A stretch of DNA of 64,000 nt. Origin: Myxococcales bacterium (lineage in GTDB: Bacteria; Myxococcota_A; Polyangia; Polyangiales; Polyangiaceae). The stretch spans positions 56,319 to 120,318 of the forward strand of contig CANJCO010000007.1 in NCBI GenBank assembly GCA_947473045.1. Direction: 5' to 3'. Shown in pieces: positions 63,145 through 64,000 of the stretch. The translations under genes were made by a program, and so were the position numbers. Positions within the stretch are counted from its first letter, which is position 1. Every line of letters begins with the position of its first letter. Under the pieces are notes generated by a model that had not been told where the DNA came from, made no database searches, and saw only the letters and a program-made list of their open reading frames with translations.

Positions 63145-63816
63145 CTACTCCTTCCAGCCCAAAACCGCGCCTGTTGCCGCTCGGCCGCCGTGCTCCGCCA
63201 CGTCGTTGTGGGTCATCGTCACGCGGTCGAAGTCCCAACCCCGAAGCGGCTCCAGCGAGCGCAAGAAGGCTTTGCGGTCGCGGATCAAGGCGCGGAAAAG
63301 CAGGGTCTGTCCCGGCGCCTTGTCGACGCCGTTCATCCACGCGAAGCCGCCGGTCAGGCCACTGCGTCCCGGCAGGTAGAAAAGGAAGTCGGTGGTGATC
63401 AGCGTGCGCGACGGGGCGTGAAGCAGCAGCACCTCATTGGAGGACGGCGTGCCCTCGATCGGTAGCAGTTTCAAGTCAGACCCGAAGTCAGGCACAGCCC
63501 CCGGCGCCACAACGCCGGTGACCGTCAACGCGGGCTGCTTGCGGGGCACACCCGGGCTTCCCCACACTTCAGCGTCAGGGAATTCGCGCTGCCAGGCGCT
63601 CGCATGCAGGTGGTGGAAGTCGTTGGGGGCGAGGATCCAGCGCACGCGACCAAGCGCCCGCACCTCCGTTAGCAACTCCGGCGTGGGCTTGACGGGCGAA
63701 TGCACCAGCAGGTCTCCATTGACCCGCGCGATGACCATGCGCGCGCCCACTTGCATCCCAAGCAGGGAAAGGGGGACGGCAACGGTCCAAAGGTCAGCAG
63801 CGAGCAACTGAAGCAT
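63145..63816 (-). CDS. DUF4336-like MBL-related protein
   Basis: A 223-residue protein starting at an ATG preceded by AGGAA. It has features of the metallo-beta-lactamase-related DUF4336 family: APNDFHHLHASAWQREFPDAEVWGSPG, LLLHAPSRTLITTDFLFYLPG, and VTMTHNDVAEH near the end, with His/Asp residues at the usual positions. Its function in other organisms is unknown. It lies 238 bp upstream of the SDR gene and is bounded by repeat copy 4 upstream. Confidence 0.7.
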   Translation of the reverse strand: MLQLLAADLWTVAVPLSLLGMQVGARMVIARVNGDLLVHSPVKPTPELLTEVRALGRVRWILAPNDFHHLHASAWQREFPDAEVWGSPGVPRKQPALTVTGVVAPGAVPDFGSDLKLLPIEGTPSSNEVLLLHAPSRTLITTDFLFYLPGRSGLTGGFAWMNGVDKAPGQTLLFRALIRDRKAFLRSLEPLRGWDFDRVTMTHNDVAEHGGRAATGAVLGWKE

Positions 63817-63882
63817 GATGATTCCTGATGGAATGTGGTTTCTCTGACGCAGGGTCGGAAAAACGAAGCCAGTTTCCCCGAG

Positions 63883-64000
63883 CACCCTGCTAGCAGGGTG
63901 TTGAAAAACACCCTGATAGTAATTGGCGAAGCCAATTGCGTGGGGTGGGGACCCCGAAAAACCGCGTTTTTCGGGGCGGGGAGGTGCATACCTCCCCGAG
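63883..64000 (+). repeat. Multi-hairpin repeat, copy 4 (cut by the window edge)
   Basis: Nearly identical to copy 2 over 63891-64000: TAGCAGGGTGTT/AACACCCTGATA, AATTGGC/GCCAATT, CCCCGAAAAAC/GTTTTTCGGGG and GGGGAGGT/ACCTCCCC. The last hairpin lies beyond the window end. A palindrome at 63883-63900 (CACCCTGCTAGCAGGGTG) is the remnant of a tandem duplication of the first hairpin. It sits 67 bp upstream of the DUF4336-like gene. Confidence 0.93.

Overview
This window is GC-rich, tightly packed DNA that looks like the chromosome of a myxobacterium (Myxococcota, perhaps Polyangiales). The assignment rests on style, not on a marker gene: many Cys/Asp-rich secreted lipoproteins including a MopE-like one, a TRL-like lipoprotein, a TonB/porin/RND set, an FHA-decorated ABC transporter, flotillin with an ion channel, and a Rpn-like nuclease family. 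No rRNA or phage genes, CRISPR array or recognisable transposase was seen. One tRNA gene, tRNA-Val(GAC), lies at 1996-2067.

Layout. 1-4.3 kb: an OmpA-type lipoprotein, two small proteins, tRNA-Val and a bifunctional sugar-phosphate aldolase/dehydrogenase. 4.3-8.9 kb: an outer-membrane barrel with two thioredoxin-fold lipoproteins, then a Cys-rich lipoprotein. 8.9-18.5 kb: six genes on the minus strand (TonB-like, OprP-like porin, multi-TM protein, then outer-membrane factor, adaptor and pump of a divalent-metal RND efflux system). 18.6-22.2 kb: metal-uptake ABC ATPase and binding protein, separated by an unknown gene and framed by two inverted copies of a multi-hairpin repeat. 22.3-28.9 kb: methyltransferase, an NfeD/YqiJ-like protein, flotillin, a K+-channel-like protein, a histidine kinase and a threonylcarbamoyl-AMP synthase. 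28.95-34.0 kb: overlapping genes for RidA, MarR, enoyl-CoA hydratase, acyl-CoA dehydrogenase, an Old-Yellow-Enzyme fusion and PdxJ. 34-49.3 kb: mixed envelope, esterase, signalling and export genes (two secreted repeat-rich proteins, GGDEF, rhomboid, MBL hydrolase, ABC exporter, HemK-type methyltransferase). 49.4-57.9 kb: large secreted hydrolase, UbiD decarboxylase, a second GGDEF protein, a 32-residue Lys-rich protein, and a triple-FHA ABC transporter. 58-64 kb: a frameshifted Rpn-like gene, an SH3 lipoprotein with a candidate sigma-54 promoter, and three genes (two SDR-type, one DUF4336-like) framed by two direct copies of the repeat.

The most unusual thing is the repeat: about 147 bp built from five consecutive hairpins, with palindromic ends that are also inverted repeats of each other. 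There are four copies. Three are nearly identical and one is decayed. One begins 11 bp upstream of the metal-binding-protein start codon, and another supplies the stop codon of a dehydrogenase gene. The second item to follow up is the gene set YqiJ-like / flotillin / channel with an altered selectivity filter / histidine kinase.
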